Assembly (NCBI RefSeq): GCF_900104795.1 | Contig: NZ_FNTG01000002.1 | Location: forward strand, 2,356,001-2,420,000 | Reading direction: 5' to 3' | Source: Burkholderia sp. WP9 | GTDB lineage: Bacteria > Pseudomonadota > Gammaproteobacteria > Burkholderiales > Burkholderiaceae | Length of the DNA: 64,000 nt | Shown: positions 52,116 through 61,506 of the stretch, one piece after another | Numbering within the stretch: position 1 is the stretch's first letter | How the letters are laid out: every line of letters begins with the position of its first letter | Translations under genes and position numbers: made by a program | Notes under the pieces: model-generated | The model's input: only the letters and a program-made list of their open reading frames with translations | What the model was told of the DNA's origin: nothing | The model's database searches: none

Positions 52116-53495
52116 ATGCTCGACTCCAGCGCCCGTCTGACGGGCCTTCTTTGCGGCACGCAGCCCATGAACGACATCTGGGCGCCGCGTGCCACGCTGC
52201 AACGGATGCTCGACGTGGAAGCGGCGCTCGCGCGCGCGTCAGCCGCGCATAACGTCATCCCCCATACCGCGGTGGGCGCCATCGAGGCCGCTTGCCAGGC
52301 CGATCAACTCGACGCCGACGCGCTCGCGCGCGACGCCGCGCTCGGCGGCAATCTCGCGATTCCGCTCGTCAAGCAGCTCACCGCGCGCGTCAAGGCGGCC
52401 GACGCCGAAGCGTCGAAATACGTGCATTGGGGCGCCACCAGCCAGGACATCATCGACACGGCGACGGTGCTGCAATTGCGCGACACCTTCGATCTGCTCG
52501 ACAGCAGCCTGCAATCCACCTGTAACGCCGTGGCAAAACTCGCGGCCACCCATCGCGCCACGCCGATGATCGGCCGCACCTGGTTGCAGCAGGCGCTGCC
52601 CATCACGCTCGGCCTGAAATTCGCGCAATGGCTCGACGCATTGCTGCGTCATCGCGAGCGGCTCGATGCGTTGCGCGCCCGCGTGCTGGTGCTGCAATTC
52701 GGTGGCGCGGCGGGCACGCTGGCGAGTCTGCGCGATGCCGCGCCGCAAGTGACCCGATCGCTCGCACAGGAACTCGGCCTCGCCGTGCCGACCTTGCCGT
52801 GGCACACGCAGCGTGATCGCATTGCCGAAACGGCCTCGCTGTTCGGCATGCTGATCGGCACGCTCGGCAAGATCGCGCGCGACATCTCGCTGCAGATGCA
52901 AACCGAAATCGACGAACTCGCCGAACCGGCCGCGGCCGGCAAAGGCGGTTCGTCGACCATGCCGCACAAGCGCAACCCGGTCGGCTGCGCGGCGGTGCTG
53001 ACGGCGGCCACGCGTGCGCCGGGGCTGGTCGCCACGGTGTTCGCGGGCATGGTGCAGGAGCACGAACGCGCGCTCGGCGGCTGGCAAGCCGAGTGGGATG
53101 CGTTGCCGGATCTGGCGCGCCTCGCGGGCGGCGCACTCGCCAACATCGAACAGATCGCCGTGGGGCTGAACGTGAACGTGCCGCGGCTCGCCGCCAATCT
53201 CGACATCACGCATGGCCTGATTCTCGGCGAAGCGGTCATGCTCGCGCTCGGCGACAGCATCGGCCGGCTCGACGCGCATCATCTGGTGGAGCGCGCGTCG
53301 AAAGCCGCGATCCGCGACGGGCAAACCCTTTTCGACGTGCTTGCCGCAGACCCGGCCGTGACCGAACATCTTCCGCTCGAGCGTCTGAAGCAATTGCTCG
53401 ATCCTGCTCAATATGTCGGCCAGGCGCACGCTTATGTGGACGCCGCGCTGGCACTTCACACCACGCGCTCGCAGCGCGACCATTTCAGGGAGTAA
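52116..53495 (+). CDS. pcaB: 3-carboxy-cis,cis-muconate cycloisomerase
   Basis: Encodes 459 residues from ATG 52116. The fumarase/aspartase superfamily signature is GGSSTMPHKRNPVGC, with WGATSQDIIDT as the second conserved region. It converts 3-carboxymuconate to 4-carboxymuconolactone. The length (about 450) and order in the operon fit bacterial PcaB. It follows pcaJ by 47 bases and precedes pcaD by five. Confidence 0.94.
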   Translation: MLDSSARLTGLLCGTQPMNDIWAPRATLQRMLDVEAALARASAAHNVIPHTAVGAIEAACQADQLDADALARDAALGGNLAIPLVKQLTARVKAADAEASKYVHWGATSQDIIDTATVLQLRDTFDLLDSSLQSTCNAVAKLAATHRATPMIGRTWLQQALPITLGLKFAQWLDALLRHRERLDALRARVLVLQFGGAAGTLASLRDAAPQVTRSLAQELGLAVPTLPWHTQRDRIAETASLFGMLIGTLGKIARDISLQMQTEIDELAEPAAAGKGGSSTMPHKRNPVGCAAVLTAATRAPGLVATVFAGMVQEHERALGGWQAEWDALPDLARLAGGALANIEQIAVGLNVNVPRLAANLDITHGLILGEAVMLALGDSIGRLDAHHLVERASKAAIRDGQTLFDVLAADPAVTEHLPLERLKQLLDPAQYVGQAHAYVDAALALHTTRSQRDHFRE

Positions 53496-53500
53496 CCGGC

Positions 53501-54292
53501 ATGCCTTACGCCGCAGTCAACGGCACCGAGCTTCATTATCGAATCGACGGCGACCGCCACGGCAACGCGCCGTGGATCGTCCTGTCGAATTCGCTCGGCG
53601 CCGATCTGTCCATGTGGGCGCCGCAAGTCGCGGCGCTGTCGAAACACTTTCGCGTGCTGCGCTACGACACGCGCGGCCACGGCCATTCGGAAGCGCCAAA
53701 AGGCCCCTATACGATCGAGCAACTCACCGGCGACGTGCTCGGCCTGATGGACACGCTGAAGATCGCCCGCGCGAATTTCTGCGGACTGTCGATGGGCGGC
53801 CTGACTGGCGTTGCGTTGGCGGCGCGTCACGCGGATCGTATCGAGCGCGTCGTGCTGTGCAATACGGCCGCGCGCATCGGTTCGCCGGAAGTGTGGGTGC
53901 CGCGCGCCGCGAAAGCGCGCAACGAAGGCATGGCCGCGCTGGCCGATGCCGTTCTGCCGCGCTGGTTCACGGCGGACTATATCGAGCGCGAGCCGGTGGT
54001 GCTGGCCATGATTCGCGACGTGTTCACGCACACCGACAAGGAAGGCTACGCGTCGAATTGCGACGCGATCGACGCCGCCGATCTGCGCCCCGAGGCACCC
54101 GGCATCAAGGTGCCCGCGCTGGTGATCAGCGGCACGCACGATCTGGCCGCCACGCCGGCGCAAGGCCGCGAACTGGCGCAGGCGATAGCGGGCGCGCGTT
54201 ACGTGGAACTGGACGCCTCGCATATTTCGAATATCGAGAAAGCCGACGCTTTCACGAAGACCGTGATCGACTTCCTGACGGAGCAGAAATGA
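53501..54292 (+). CDS. pcaD: 3-oxoadipate enol-lactone hydrolase
   Basis: Encodes 263 residues from ATG 53501. An alpha/beta hydrolase with nucleophile S97 (CGLSMGG), the oxyanion/HG-type start VLSNSLGADLSMW, an Asp in SGTHDLAATP and a His in ASHISNIE. It hydrolyses 3-oxoadipate enol-lactone to 3-oxoadipate. Its stop overlaps pcaC (ATGA). Confidence 0.94.
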   Translation: MPYAAVNGTELHYRIDGDRHGNAPWIVLSNSLGADLSMWAPQVAALSKHFRVLRYDTRGHGHSEAPKGPYTIEQLTGDVLGLMDTLKIARANFCGLSMGGLTGVALAARHADRIERVVLCNTAARIGSPEVWVPRAAKARNEGMAALADAVLPRWFTADYIEREPVVLAMIRDVFTHTDKEGYASNCDAIDAADLRPEAPGIKVPALVISGTHDLAATPAQGRELAQAIAGARYVELDASHISNIEKADAFTKTVIDFLTEQK

Positions 54293-54684
54293 ACGACGAA
54301 GACCGTTACGAAGCCGGGCTCGGTGTGCGCCGTGCGGTGCTTGGCAGTGCGCACGTCGACCGGTCGCTTGCGAACCGTACTGAACTGACGGAAGAGTTTC
54401 AGAATTTCATCACGCGCTATGCGTGGGGCGAAATCTGGACGCGCGACGGTTTGCCGCGCCACACGCGCAGCCTGCTGACCATCGCGATGATGGTCGCGCT
54501 CAACCGCAGCGAAGAGCTCGCCCTGCATCTGCGGGCCGCGAAGAATAACGGTGTGACGCGTGAGCAGATCAAGGAAGTGCTGCTGCAAACCGCGATCTAT
54601 TGCGGTGTGCCGGCGGCGAATTCGGCGTTTCACCTGGCGGACAAATTGTTTCGTGAGGATGATGCCGCGGCCGCGCAGCCGTAA
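54289..54684 (+). CDS. pcaC: 4-carboxymuconolactone decarboxylase
   Basis: Encodes 131 residues, starting within the pcaD stop region. It has the CMD-fold helical sequence (RYAWGEIWTRDGLPRHTRSL, ALHLRAAKNNGVTREQIKEVL, YCGVPAANSAF). It decarboxylates 4-carboxymuconolactone to the enol-lactone used by PcaD. Last gene of the operon, followed by a hairpin. Confidence 0.94.
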   Translation: MNDEDRYEAGLGVRRAVLGSAHVDRSLANRTELTEEFQNFITRYAWGEIWTRDGLPRHTRSLLTIAMMVALNRSEELALHLRAAKNNGVTREQIKEVLLQTAIYCGVPAANSAFHLADKLFREDDAAAAQP

Positions 54685-54710
54685 GCAATGCAATCGAGAT
54701 GACGTGCCAG

Positions 54711-54732
54711 GCAGCGTGCGAATGCACGCTGC
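54711..54732 (+). terminator. Hairpin terminator after pcaC
   Basis: GCAGCGTGC and GCACGCTGC form a perfect 9-bp stem with loop GAAT, 26 bases after the pcaC stop. The following TTCTG is only weakly T-rich. Confidence 0.6.
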
Positions 54733-55205
54733 TTCTGAACATCGACGATGTTCGATTTCATCCGGCCTGCAACGGGCTGTGATACGGATACCTGGTATCC
54801 GGCGGGCGTTCGACATGAACGCCGCGCACTGCGGGATTCGGTCGCATTCCACTTCCCTCGATTTTTGCAGAAAATTCCTGCACTGAAGTCGAATATTCCC
54901 GCAACCGTTTCTGACTTTCTTCTTTGTGCCTCATCATTTTCTAAGGTTTTAGCCGACCCAATTCGTTGACAATACGAATGCTGGTGAACTCTCGGTTATT
55001 AATCTTTTGCACATTTTAGATGTGAATTTAACTACTTCAAGATAGTGATATTCGTTCGCGCGAGTTTGGCAAGACCGTAGGGTTATTCAAGAGCAATGGA
55101 GCAGGCACCGACTGGCGAAATCCCGGCAGGTTCATTCGTCGCCGCATGATTTGCCTCTTCGTTGACCGTTAAATCAGCCGGCGCTGTTCAAGGCGATCTG
55201 CCAAT
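54733..55205. other. AT-rich region upstream of the polysaccharide cluster
   Basis: About 470 bases, the right-hand 300 of which are clearly AT-rich. It holds an inverted repeat with an embedded TTGACA (54961-54979) and should contain the promoter of the wzm operon, though no good -10 partner is obvious. No gene is supported. Confidence 0.55.
54961..54979. promoter_or_regulatory. Inverted repeat overlapping a TTGACA element
   Basis: ATTCGT and ACGAAT arms flank TGACAAT, so a -35-like TTGACA (54966-54971) is inside the palindrome. It may be an operator controlling the polysaccharide operon about 230 bases downstream. Confidence 0.35.
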
Positions 55206-56054
55206 ATGAGCTTTACCTATAAACACGATGGTCGCGAGGAATCTCATCCTCGTGCTCATTTTCGCGATCTTGTGTTGGTTCCCTGGCAGCAACGCCAGCT
55301 TATCGTCGCGCTAACCAGGCGGGATATATTGAGCCGATATCGCGGATCGGTAATGGGACTGGCGTGGTCTATCGTTCAGCCGTTGATCATGCTCGCCATG
55401 TACACGGTTGTTTTCGGCACGCTGTTGAAATCGCGCTGGCCAGGAACCGACAATAGTTTTCAGTTCGCGGTGATTCTGTTCGTGGGCCTCATTCTGTTCA
55501 ATTTCTTCGCCGAGTGCCTGAATAGAGCGCCGACCGTTATCACGACCAACGCGAACTACGTCACGAAGGTCGTCTTTCCTCTTGAAATCCTGCCGTGGAT
55601 TACCGTCGCCTCGGCGGCATTTCACTTCATGACGAGTCTTGTCGTCTGGGTTGTCTTTGCGCTGTGCGTATACGGAAAGCTTCAATGGACGATCGTCTTT
55701 TTGCCGGCGCTCTTCATTCCGCTCGCGTTTGTCGGCGTGGGTGTGGGTTGGCTGTTCGCCGCCACCGGCGTCTACGTGCGTGACCTGACCTATGTCACCA
55801 CGCTGCTTTCATCCCTGTTGATGTTCCTGTCGCCGGTTTTCTACGCGCTCGATACTTTGACGCCCGCTTTCAGGGCACTCATTCTGGCCAATCCGCTAAC
55901 TTTCATCATCGAGCAGGCACGAGCGGTCATGATCGCGGGCGAGTTGCCTGACTTTGCGGGGATCGCGATCTATCTGCCATGCAGCATCGCTTTCGCGTGG
56001 ATCTGTCTGGCCTGGTTCCAGAAGACACGCGAAGGATTCGCGGACGTTCTGTAA
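55206..56054 (+). CDS. wzm: ABC-2 type polysaccharide export permease (Wzm)
   Basis: Encodes 282 residues with six hydrophobic segments after a hydrophilic N-terminus. The motif LTRRDILSRYRGSVMGLAWS near the first segment and ANPLTFIIEQARAVMI late in the protein are typical of O-antigen/teichoate exporters. With the Wzt ATPase six bases downstream it forms an exporter for a finished polysaccharide chain. Confidence 0.92.
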   Translation: MSFTYKHDGREESHPRAHFRDLVLVPWQQRQLIVALTRRDILSRYRGSVMGLAWSIVQPLIMLAMYTVVFGTLLKSRWPGTDNSFQFAVILFVGLILFNFFAECLNRAPTVITTNANYVTKVVFPLEILPWITVASAAFHFMTSLVVWVVFALCVYGKLQWTIVFLPALFIPLAFVGVGVGWLFAATGVYVRDLTYVTTLLSSLLMFLSPVFYALDTLTPAFRALILANPLTFIIEQARAVMIAGELPDFAGIAIYLPCSIAFAWICLAWFQKTREGFADVL

Positions 56055-56060
56055 AGGCCG

Positions 56061-57425
56061 ATGCTCATGGAAATGAATCAGGTTGGCAAGCCTGAAACCA
56101 CGATTCAGGTGACAGGTGCCTCGAAGCGTTTCGACATATACGAAACGCCGCTCGACCGTCTCAAGCATATCGTCTTCCCAAAACGCACCGGGTATTCGCG
56201 GGAATTCTGGGCGCTTCGGGACGTTTCGCTCTCGGTCACACGCGGCGAAACGGTCGGCATCATTGGGCGCAACGGGTCCGGCAAGTCCACGCTCTTGCAG
56301 ATAATTTGCGGAACACTGCGCCCCACCCAGGGTGACATCGCGATCAACGGTCGCGTGGCGGCGCTGCTCGAATTGGGAGCCGGTTTCAATCTGGAGTTTT
56401 CCGGTCGGGAAAACGTCTATCTGAACGCCGCCATGCTGGGAATGACTGCCGACCAGATCGATCGGAAATTCGCCAGCATCGAGCAGTTCGCGGAAATTGG
56501 CGATTTCATCGATCAGCCAGTCAAAACTTATTCGAGCGGCATGTATGTGCGCCTCGCGTTTGCCGTGGCCATTCACGTCGACCCGGCGGTCTTGATCATC
56601 GACGAAGCCCTTGCCGTGGGCGACGCGCGCTTCCAGGCCAAATGCTTCAACAAGATCAAGGAACTCAAGGAATCAGGCGTCACGATTCTTTTCGTGTCGC
56701 ATGACGTCGGCTCGGTGCGAACCTTGTGTGAGCGTGCCGTCTGGCTCGATGGTGGGCGGGTTCGGATGGCGGGCAACGCGTTCGCCGTTACCGCGCAATA
56801 CACGCAGTTCATGTCCGAAGGACTCGGCGAAAGCGAAGCGATCGGAGTGTCTGGTCAGTCGGCAGACAGCGCGGCCGATGTTGAGGAAGAAGCGAAGCAG
56901 AACGATCAGACCGCGGAACGCGTGGGGCGGCTCGCCTCAACTGCCAGTGACGAACCGATCAACCACTGGGGGACACATGTCGGATCGATCGTGTCGGCCC
57001 AGGTCCTGAACTCGGCCGGTCGGCACCAAAGCGTGTTCACGGCATTCGAGCCGATGATCGTCCGCCTGGCGATCCAGATTCCTGGAGGCATCGATCGCCG
57101 CGCGCTGAGCGTGGCTTTCTCCATCAAGGATACGAAAGGCACGGATCTGATCGTCCGGACCACTCACGACGAGAAAGGCATCGACTTCGATTTCGAAGGC
57201 AGTGAGTTCGGCATCGCGTTTCGCCTGAGAAACCAGCTCAACACAGGCCGGTATCTGCTCGTGGCGGCCCTCGAAGACCGGTCTGCCGCAGTGCCGCAGT
57301 ACTACGAGTACATCGAGGGCGCCTGCTATTTCTCTTCCTATGTTGAAAGCGATAGATACGGGCTGTTCCTGCCGGATATCACAGAAGAAATACGCATGGA
57401 AGAAACGCCTTCAGACAGGCGGTGA
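56061..57425 (+). CDS. wzt: Polysaccharide ABC exporter ATPase with C-terminal substrate-binding domain (Wzt)
   Basis: Encodes 454 residues from ATG 56061 (AAGG five bases upstream). Walker A is GRNGSGKS (about 69-76), the signature YSSGMYVRLAFA, Walker B VLIIDEALAVGD. After the ATPase domain (to about residue 255) comes an acidic linker and a beta-rich C-terminal domain (about 300-450), as in Wzt proteins that recognise the capped end of the O chain. This predicts that export needs a terminal modification, consistent with the methyltransferase at 60252. Confidence 0.92.
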   Translation: MLMEMNQVGKPETTIQVTGASKRFDIYETPLDRLKHIVFPKRTGYSREFWALRDVSLSVTRGETVGIIGRNGSGKSTLLQIICGTLRPTQGDIAINGRVAALLELGAGFNLEFSGRENVYLNAAMLGMTADQIDRKFASIEQFAEIGDFIDQPVKTYSSGMYVRLAFAVAIHVDPAVLIIDEALAVGDARFQAKCFNKIKELKESGVTILFVSHDVGSVRTLCERAVWLDGGRVRMAGNAFAVTAQYTQFMSEGLGESEAIGVSGQSADSAADVEEEAKQNDQTAERVGRLASTASDEPINHWGTHVGSIVSAQVLNSAGRHQSVFTAFEPMIVRLAIQIPGGIDRRALSVAFSIKDTKGTDLIVRTTHDEKGIDFDFEGSEFGIAFRLRNQLNTGRYLLVAALEDRSAAVPQYYEYIEGACYFSSYVESDRYGLFLPDITEEIRMEETPSDRR

Positions 57426-57473
57426 CGGCATCAGAAAGAGCAATTGGAATAACGGCGACTCGAGAGGTTGGCC

Positions 57474-60185
57474 ATGGACAGACAAGAAGCAATGCCAAAC
57501 GTAACGCGGAGACACACCCTCGCATCGGTCACGAAGCGGAGCACTTCGATCTCCGACGCGGATGCTCTCATCACGCAACACGAGCAGATTGCAGAGGAGC
57601 AGCGTCTCGCGCGCAGAGACCGGTACACACTGGCGAAGCGGTTGTCGGACGCGCTGTCGGAAATCCATAGTCTCAAGCGCTCGCTGAACGACGTGTCGAG
57701 CGAGCTTGTGCGCGAGGTTCGCGAGCGCGAGCGTGTGCAGGGCTCCCTTGGCGAAATTTTCGAAAGCAGTTCGTGGAAGTTGACCGCGCCAATGCGACGG
57801 ATTGCGAGCGCGGTTTATGCGCTGGCGGCGCGCGGCAAGGCGCAGACGCCGGCGGTTGCCGTTGTACCCATGCATGACGTCCTGCCCGTAGCCGGCGGAG
57901 ACTACGAAGTCCATACACGCGCCCAGGCGACATACTTTGGGAACTACGCGAAGGAACCCTCGAAACAAAGAAGGCACCAGATCAGCCGCCTGCTTACGGC
58001 GCATCCGGACCGCCAAGGTGTGGTGCTGTGCCCGGTTGCCTACGATCTTTCGCTCAAGCAGCGTCCCGACCACCTCATGGCCGAGTTCGCAAAGGCGGGC
58101 TATCTTTGCGTGATGCTGGAGTACGGCGGTCTTTATCCCGTGATCCAGCCCAAGTCAAACAACCTGTACGTGTCCAACATGGTCGAGGATTTCCTCGGCT
58201 ATTTTCAGGACGAGCCGGTCACGCTCTATCTTCACTGGCCGGGTTTCAAGTACGTGGCCGAAATCTGCCGTGCCGCATTGACGATTTACGATGTTCTCGA
58301 TGACCTGACCATTTTCGCGAACTATTCCGACGTCATGCGTTGCGACCATGAGGTCTTGCTGCAGATCGCGAATGTGTGCCTGTTCTCGTCGAATCGGCTG
58401 TACGAGGCGAACCGCGCGAAGGTCGCGAATGCGCTGCTGCTGGAAAACGGCGTTTATCCGGAAGACTTCGTTCGCGGCGAGCGCGAGCGATGCGACGTGC
58501 CGGCGAAGCTGTACGAGATGGTGGCGAACCGGAAGGTTGTCGGCTACCACGGTGCAATTTCCGAGTTGCTCGATTTTGATTTGCTCGACGAAATCGTGCG
58601 ACTCGACGGGGTGGTGATGCTGTTCGTCGGTCCTGTCGTCGCTTTCGAGCCGCAATACAGCGTCGAGGTTCAGGAGCGCATGGCGCGTCTGAAGACGTTC
58701 GACAATTTCATTCACCTCGGCCCGAAACCGTATGCCGAACTGAAGCACTATCTCGCCTGGATCGATGTCGGTATTGTGCCGTTCGTTGTGAGCGAGAAAA
58801 CCGACCCCGTTTCGCCGCTGAAGCTGTTCGAGTATCTGGCCGCCGGGAAACCGGTGATCGGCACGCCGACCCGGACCATCAGGGAATACGAACACGCCAT
58901 TATCGTCGCCTCGGGAATCGACTTCGTCGACGCAGTAGCGAGCGGCCAGTGGTCCTCCGCGTACACGGAGGCGTCCGCAGAGGTTGCGAACGCGCACGCC
59001 TGGCCGGTGCTTCACGCGCCGTTGCTCAGACAGGTCAACGCCGGGAACGTGACGAGGCTGACGGCCGCTTGCGCGCGGCGCACGGTGAAGGTGGACATCA
59101 TCAACGTCAACTTCTACGACTGGAACGGCGAAACCGTCTATAAGGGCGGGGCGGAACGCTACGTCTACGACCTCGCAGTCGTGCTGCATGGCATGGGCTG
59201 CGAGGTTCGTCTGCTGCAGAACGCCCGCGAGCCGTTCGAGCGCGATTTTCGAGGCGTCAAGGTAGTCGGGATCAATGCCGCCGACAACTTGGATTTCGAC
59301 GCGATGTCTGGCAAATACGCCCAATTCTGCGCGGATGTCGATCTCATTATCGCGTCACCGACTGAACTTGCCGCGTCGCTCGGGAAAAACAAGCGCGTTA
59401 TCTCGATCAACCACGGCATTCATTGGGACGGAGCCTCCAATAACCTCGCCACATTTGACCGGGCACGCTATGAACCGTTGTTCCGCGCGCTGCGCAACAG
59501 CGACCAATGCGTGTGTGTCGATACGAATTTTATCAACTGGGTGCGAACCTATGACTGGGCGCTCGCCAATACACTCACGTACGTCCCGAACTACGTCGAT
59601 CTCGAGTCTTTCAGGAGCCATCCGAAGAACTTCGAGACAGAGGAGTTATGCGTTCTGCTGCCGCGCCGGCTTTATGAAGCGCGCGGTCTCTATCTGACCA
59701 TCAACGCGTTCGATCTTTTGTTTTCGCGGCGCCCGGATATCCGCCTGGTCCTGTGCGGTCAGGCGATCGACCACGATGCGCAAGCGGTGAAAGCGTTCAT
59801 GGCGCGTCATCCGCACAGGGTGACGTGGATCGAATACGACATGGAGGACATGTACAAAGCCTATGTCGACAGCCATATCGTGCTGGTGCCGACCATGTAT
59901 TCGGAAGGAACCTCCCTATCCTGTATCGAGGCGCTGGCGACCAATAACGCGGTCATAGCGACCAACGTCGGCGGACTGCCGAACCTGATCGTCGACGGGT
60001 ACAACGGCAAGCTGATCCGTGCGGACTATATCGAGCTTGCGGCCGCTATCGAAGAACTGGCCGACGATCGAATGAGGCTCGCGAAACTCGCGGCGCACGG
60101 ACTCGAGTCCTCGGCCGCGTTTGCCAAGCAGGAATGGGAAAAGCGCTGGCGCGAAGTCATCGAAAGCACACTGACTGTCGACTAG
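57474..60185 (+). CDS. Large bifunctional glycosyltransferase (two GT-B domains)
   Basis: Encodes 903 residues from ATG 57474 (GAGAGG upstream). The N-terminus (about 30-115) is a coiled coil ending in SSSWKLTAPMRRIAS, a short membrane-associating motif common in polysaccharide enzymes. GT-B domain 1 spans about 155-500, with TDPVSPLKLFEYLAAGKPVIG; domain 2 spans about 540-895, with MYSEGTSLSCIEALATNNAVIATNVGG, both carrying the donor-binding E of GT4-like enzymes. Two active sites suggest it makes two different linkages, perhaps the whole repeat unit. Confidence 0.88.
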   Translation: MDRQEAMPNVTRRHTLASVTKRSTSISDADALITQHEQIAEEQRLARRDRYTLAKRLSDALSEIHSLKRSLNDVSSELVREVRERERVQGSLGEIFESSSWKLTAPMRRIASAVYALAARGKAQTPAVAVVPMHDVLPVAGGDYEVHTRAQATYFGNYAKEPSKQRRHQISRLLTAHPDRQGVVLCPVAYDLSLKQRPDHLMAEFAKAGYLCVMLEYGGLYPVIQPKSNNLYVSNMVEDFLGYFQDEPVTLYLHWPGFKYVAEICRAALTIYDVLDDLTIFANYSDVMRCDHEVLLQIANVCLFSSNRLYEANRAKVANALLLENGVYPEDFVRGERERCDVPAKLYEMVANRKVVGYHGAISELLDFDLLDEIVRLDGVVMLFVGPVVAFEPQYSVEVQERMARLKTFDNFIHLGPKPYAELKHYLAWIDVGIVPFVVSEKTDPVSPLKLFEYLAAGKPVIGTPTRTIREYEHAIIVASGIDFVDAVASGQWSSAYTEASAEVANAHAWPVLHAPLLRQVNAGNVTRLTAACARRTVKVDIINVNFYDWNGETVYKGGAERYVYDLAVVLHGMGCEVRLLQNAREPFERDFRGVKVVGINAADNLDFDAMSGKYAQFCADVDLIIASPTELAASLGKNKRVISINHGIHWDGASNNLATFDRARYEPLFRALRNSDQCVCVDTNFINWVRTYDWALANTLTYVPNYVDLESFRSHPKNFETEELCVLLPRRLYEARGLYLTINAFDLLFSRRPDIRLVLCGQAIDHDAQAVKAFMARHPHRVTWIEYDMEDMYKAYVDSHIVLVPTMYSEGTSLSCIEALATNNAVIATNVGGLPNLIVDGYNGKLIRADYIELAAAIEELADDRMRLAKLAAHGLESSAAFAKQEWEKRWREVIESTLTVD

Positions 60186-60251
60186 GCATCTTTGCTCCCT
60201 ATCGCGAACGTCCGCGCATTCAAACGAATGAGCAGACCAACAGGCCTTGTA

Positions 60252-61439
60252 ATGACAGACATCAACTCAAAGCAATACTGGGACCATCGTTTTTCGACGG
60301 ACTGGGTCTCTGCCGGCGGACATGGCCAAACGCGATTTTTCGCGACGATTGCGGCTACGCTGATGCCGGACTGGTTCAAGGACCTGATGTTGCGCGAGCA
60401 ATGGAAGATTTGCGACTGGGGTTGTGCGGAGGGGCAGGGCGTAGATGAACTGAGCAAATGGCTTGGCGTGAACTCGATCACCGGAGTCGATATTTCGGAA
60501 GTGGCGATCGAGAAGGCCCGGGCCTCCTTTCCCCATCGGTGTTTCAAAGCGCAGTCTCTCGACGAGCTAGACGACTACGACGTCATTTTTTCGTCGAATA
60601 CGCTTGAGCATTTCGACCGCCCGTTCGATGTTGTCGCACGGCTTGCGGAGCACACCAGGCGTTTTCTGGTTCTGCTTCTGCCGTTTCAGGAATATGACCG
60701 GATCCCCGAGCATTTCTTCACGTTCGACCTGGCCAACATTCCCGTCTGTCCGGTGCCCGGTTTCGCCGCGGTGGCCTGCCGCGTCGTCGACACGTCGAAA
60801 ATCAATATCAACTACTGGAACGGGAAGCAGATATTGCTCGTCTACGCGCGGCTCTCGGCGCTCGGAGGCACTCGGCCCGATCTGCGCAATTTCTTTGTTG
60901 GCGACGATACTTACGAGGCGTTTGCGCGAAAGCGCAGTGAAGGCATTGCACAGATGCATGCCTTAGAGAGGGAGCAGTTCGCGGCACAGCTTGCTCAAAC
61001 TCATAGCGAGCGTGCTGCGACGACCGCGCGTCTCGAATCGACAGAAAACAAGCTGCAGCAAGTATGCGCAGAACTCGATGCGGAGAAGATGAAGCAGAAG
61101 CGCTTGCAAGAGACGCTCTCCGAACGGGATCAAGCACTCGACGAATTGAAGCAAGCGCTCAGCGAGCGGGAGCAGACAGTCCGCGAACTAACACGAGCAA
61201 TCACCGAACGCGACCAGACAATGGGCGAAGCGAGCCAGGAACGCCGCGCTCTGTCTGCGGAGATTGCTTCGCTGCATGCGTGCATCGAAAAATACAAGAT
61301 TGACGGCGAACATTGCGCCGCGTTGCTGACCGAAGTCCGAGCGCATGCGGACGCAGTCGAAAGGCAATTGAACACGATGCTGCGCTCGAAGACCTGGCGG
61401 CTCAGAAGCGCGATCCGCCGGTTGGTCGGTAGAGCCTGA
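60252..61439 (+). CDS. SAM-dependent methyltransferase with long coiled coil and membrane-anchoring tail (WbdD-like layout)
   Basis: Encodes 395 residues from ATG 60252; ATG 60228 is an alternative. The class I methyltransferase domain (about 1-215) has motif I CDWGCAEGQGV and the post-I acidic GVDISEVAIEKA. From about residue 235 the protein is one long charged coiled coil that includes three 14-residue tandem repeats (289-330), and it ends with SKTWRLRSAIRRLVGRA, like the glycosyltransferase N-terminus. E. coli O9a WbdD caps O chains by methylation and measures length with its coiled coil. The same role is inferred here; no kinase domain is visible. Confidence 0.82.
   Translation: MTDINSKQYWDHRFSTDWVSAGGHGQTRFFATIAATLMPDWFKDLMLREQWKICDWGCAEGQGVDELSKWLGVNSITGVDISEVAIEKARASFPHRCFKAQSLDELDDYDVIFSSNTLEHFDRPFDVVARLAEHTRRFLVLLLPFQEYDRIPEHFFTFDLANIPVCPVPGFAAVACRVVDTSKININYWNGKQILLVYARLSALGGTRPDLRNFFVGDDTYEAFARKRSEGIAQMHALEREQFAAQLAQTHSERAATTARLESTENKLQQVCAELDAEKMKQKRLQETLSERDQALDELKQALSEREQTVRELTRAITERDQTMGEASQERRALSAEIASLHACIEKYKIDGEHCAALLTEVRAHADAVERQLNTMLRSKTWRLRSAIRRLVGRA
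61116..61241 (+). repeat. Three in-frame 42-base repeats in the methyltransferase coiled coil
   Basis: Units begin at 61116, 61158 and 61200 and encode LSERDQALDELKQA, LSEREQTVRELTRA and ITERDQTMGEASQE. Each unit is exactly two heptads, so copy-number change would lengthen or shorten the coiled coil without breaking it. The DNA copies have diverged at several positions. Confidence 0.85.
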
Positions 61440-61506
61440 CCGTGCAAAAACACACCATCGACTGCGACTCCCCATCCTTTATCAAGTCCCCATACCGGAA
61501 AACGCC

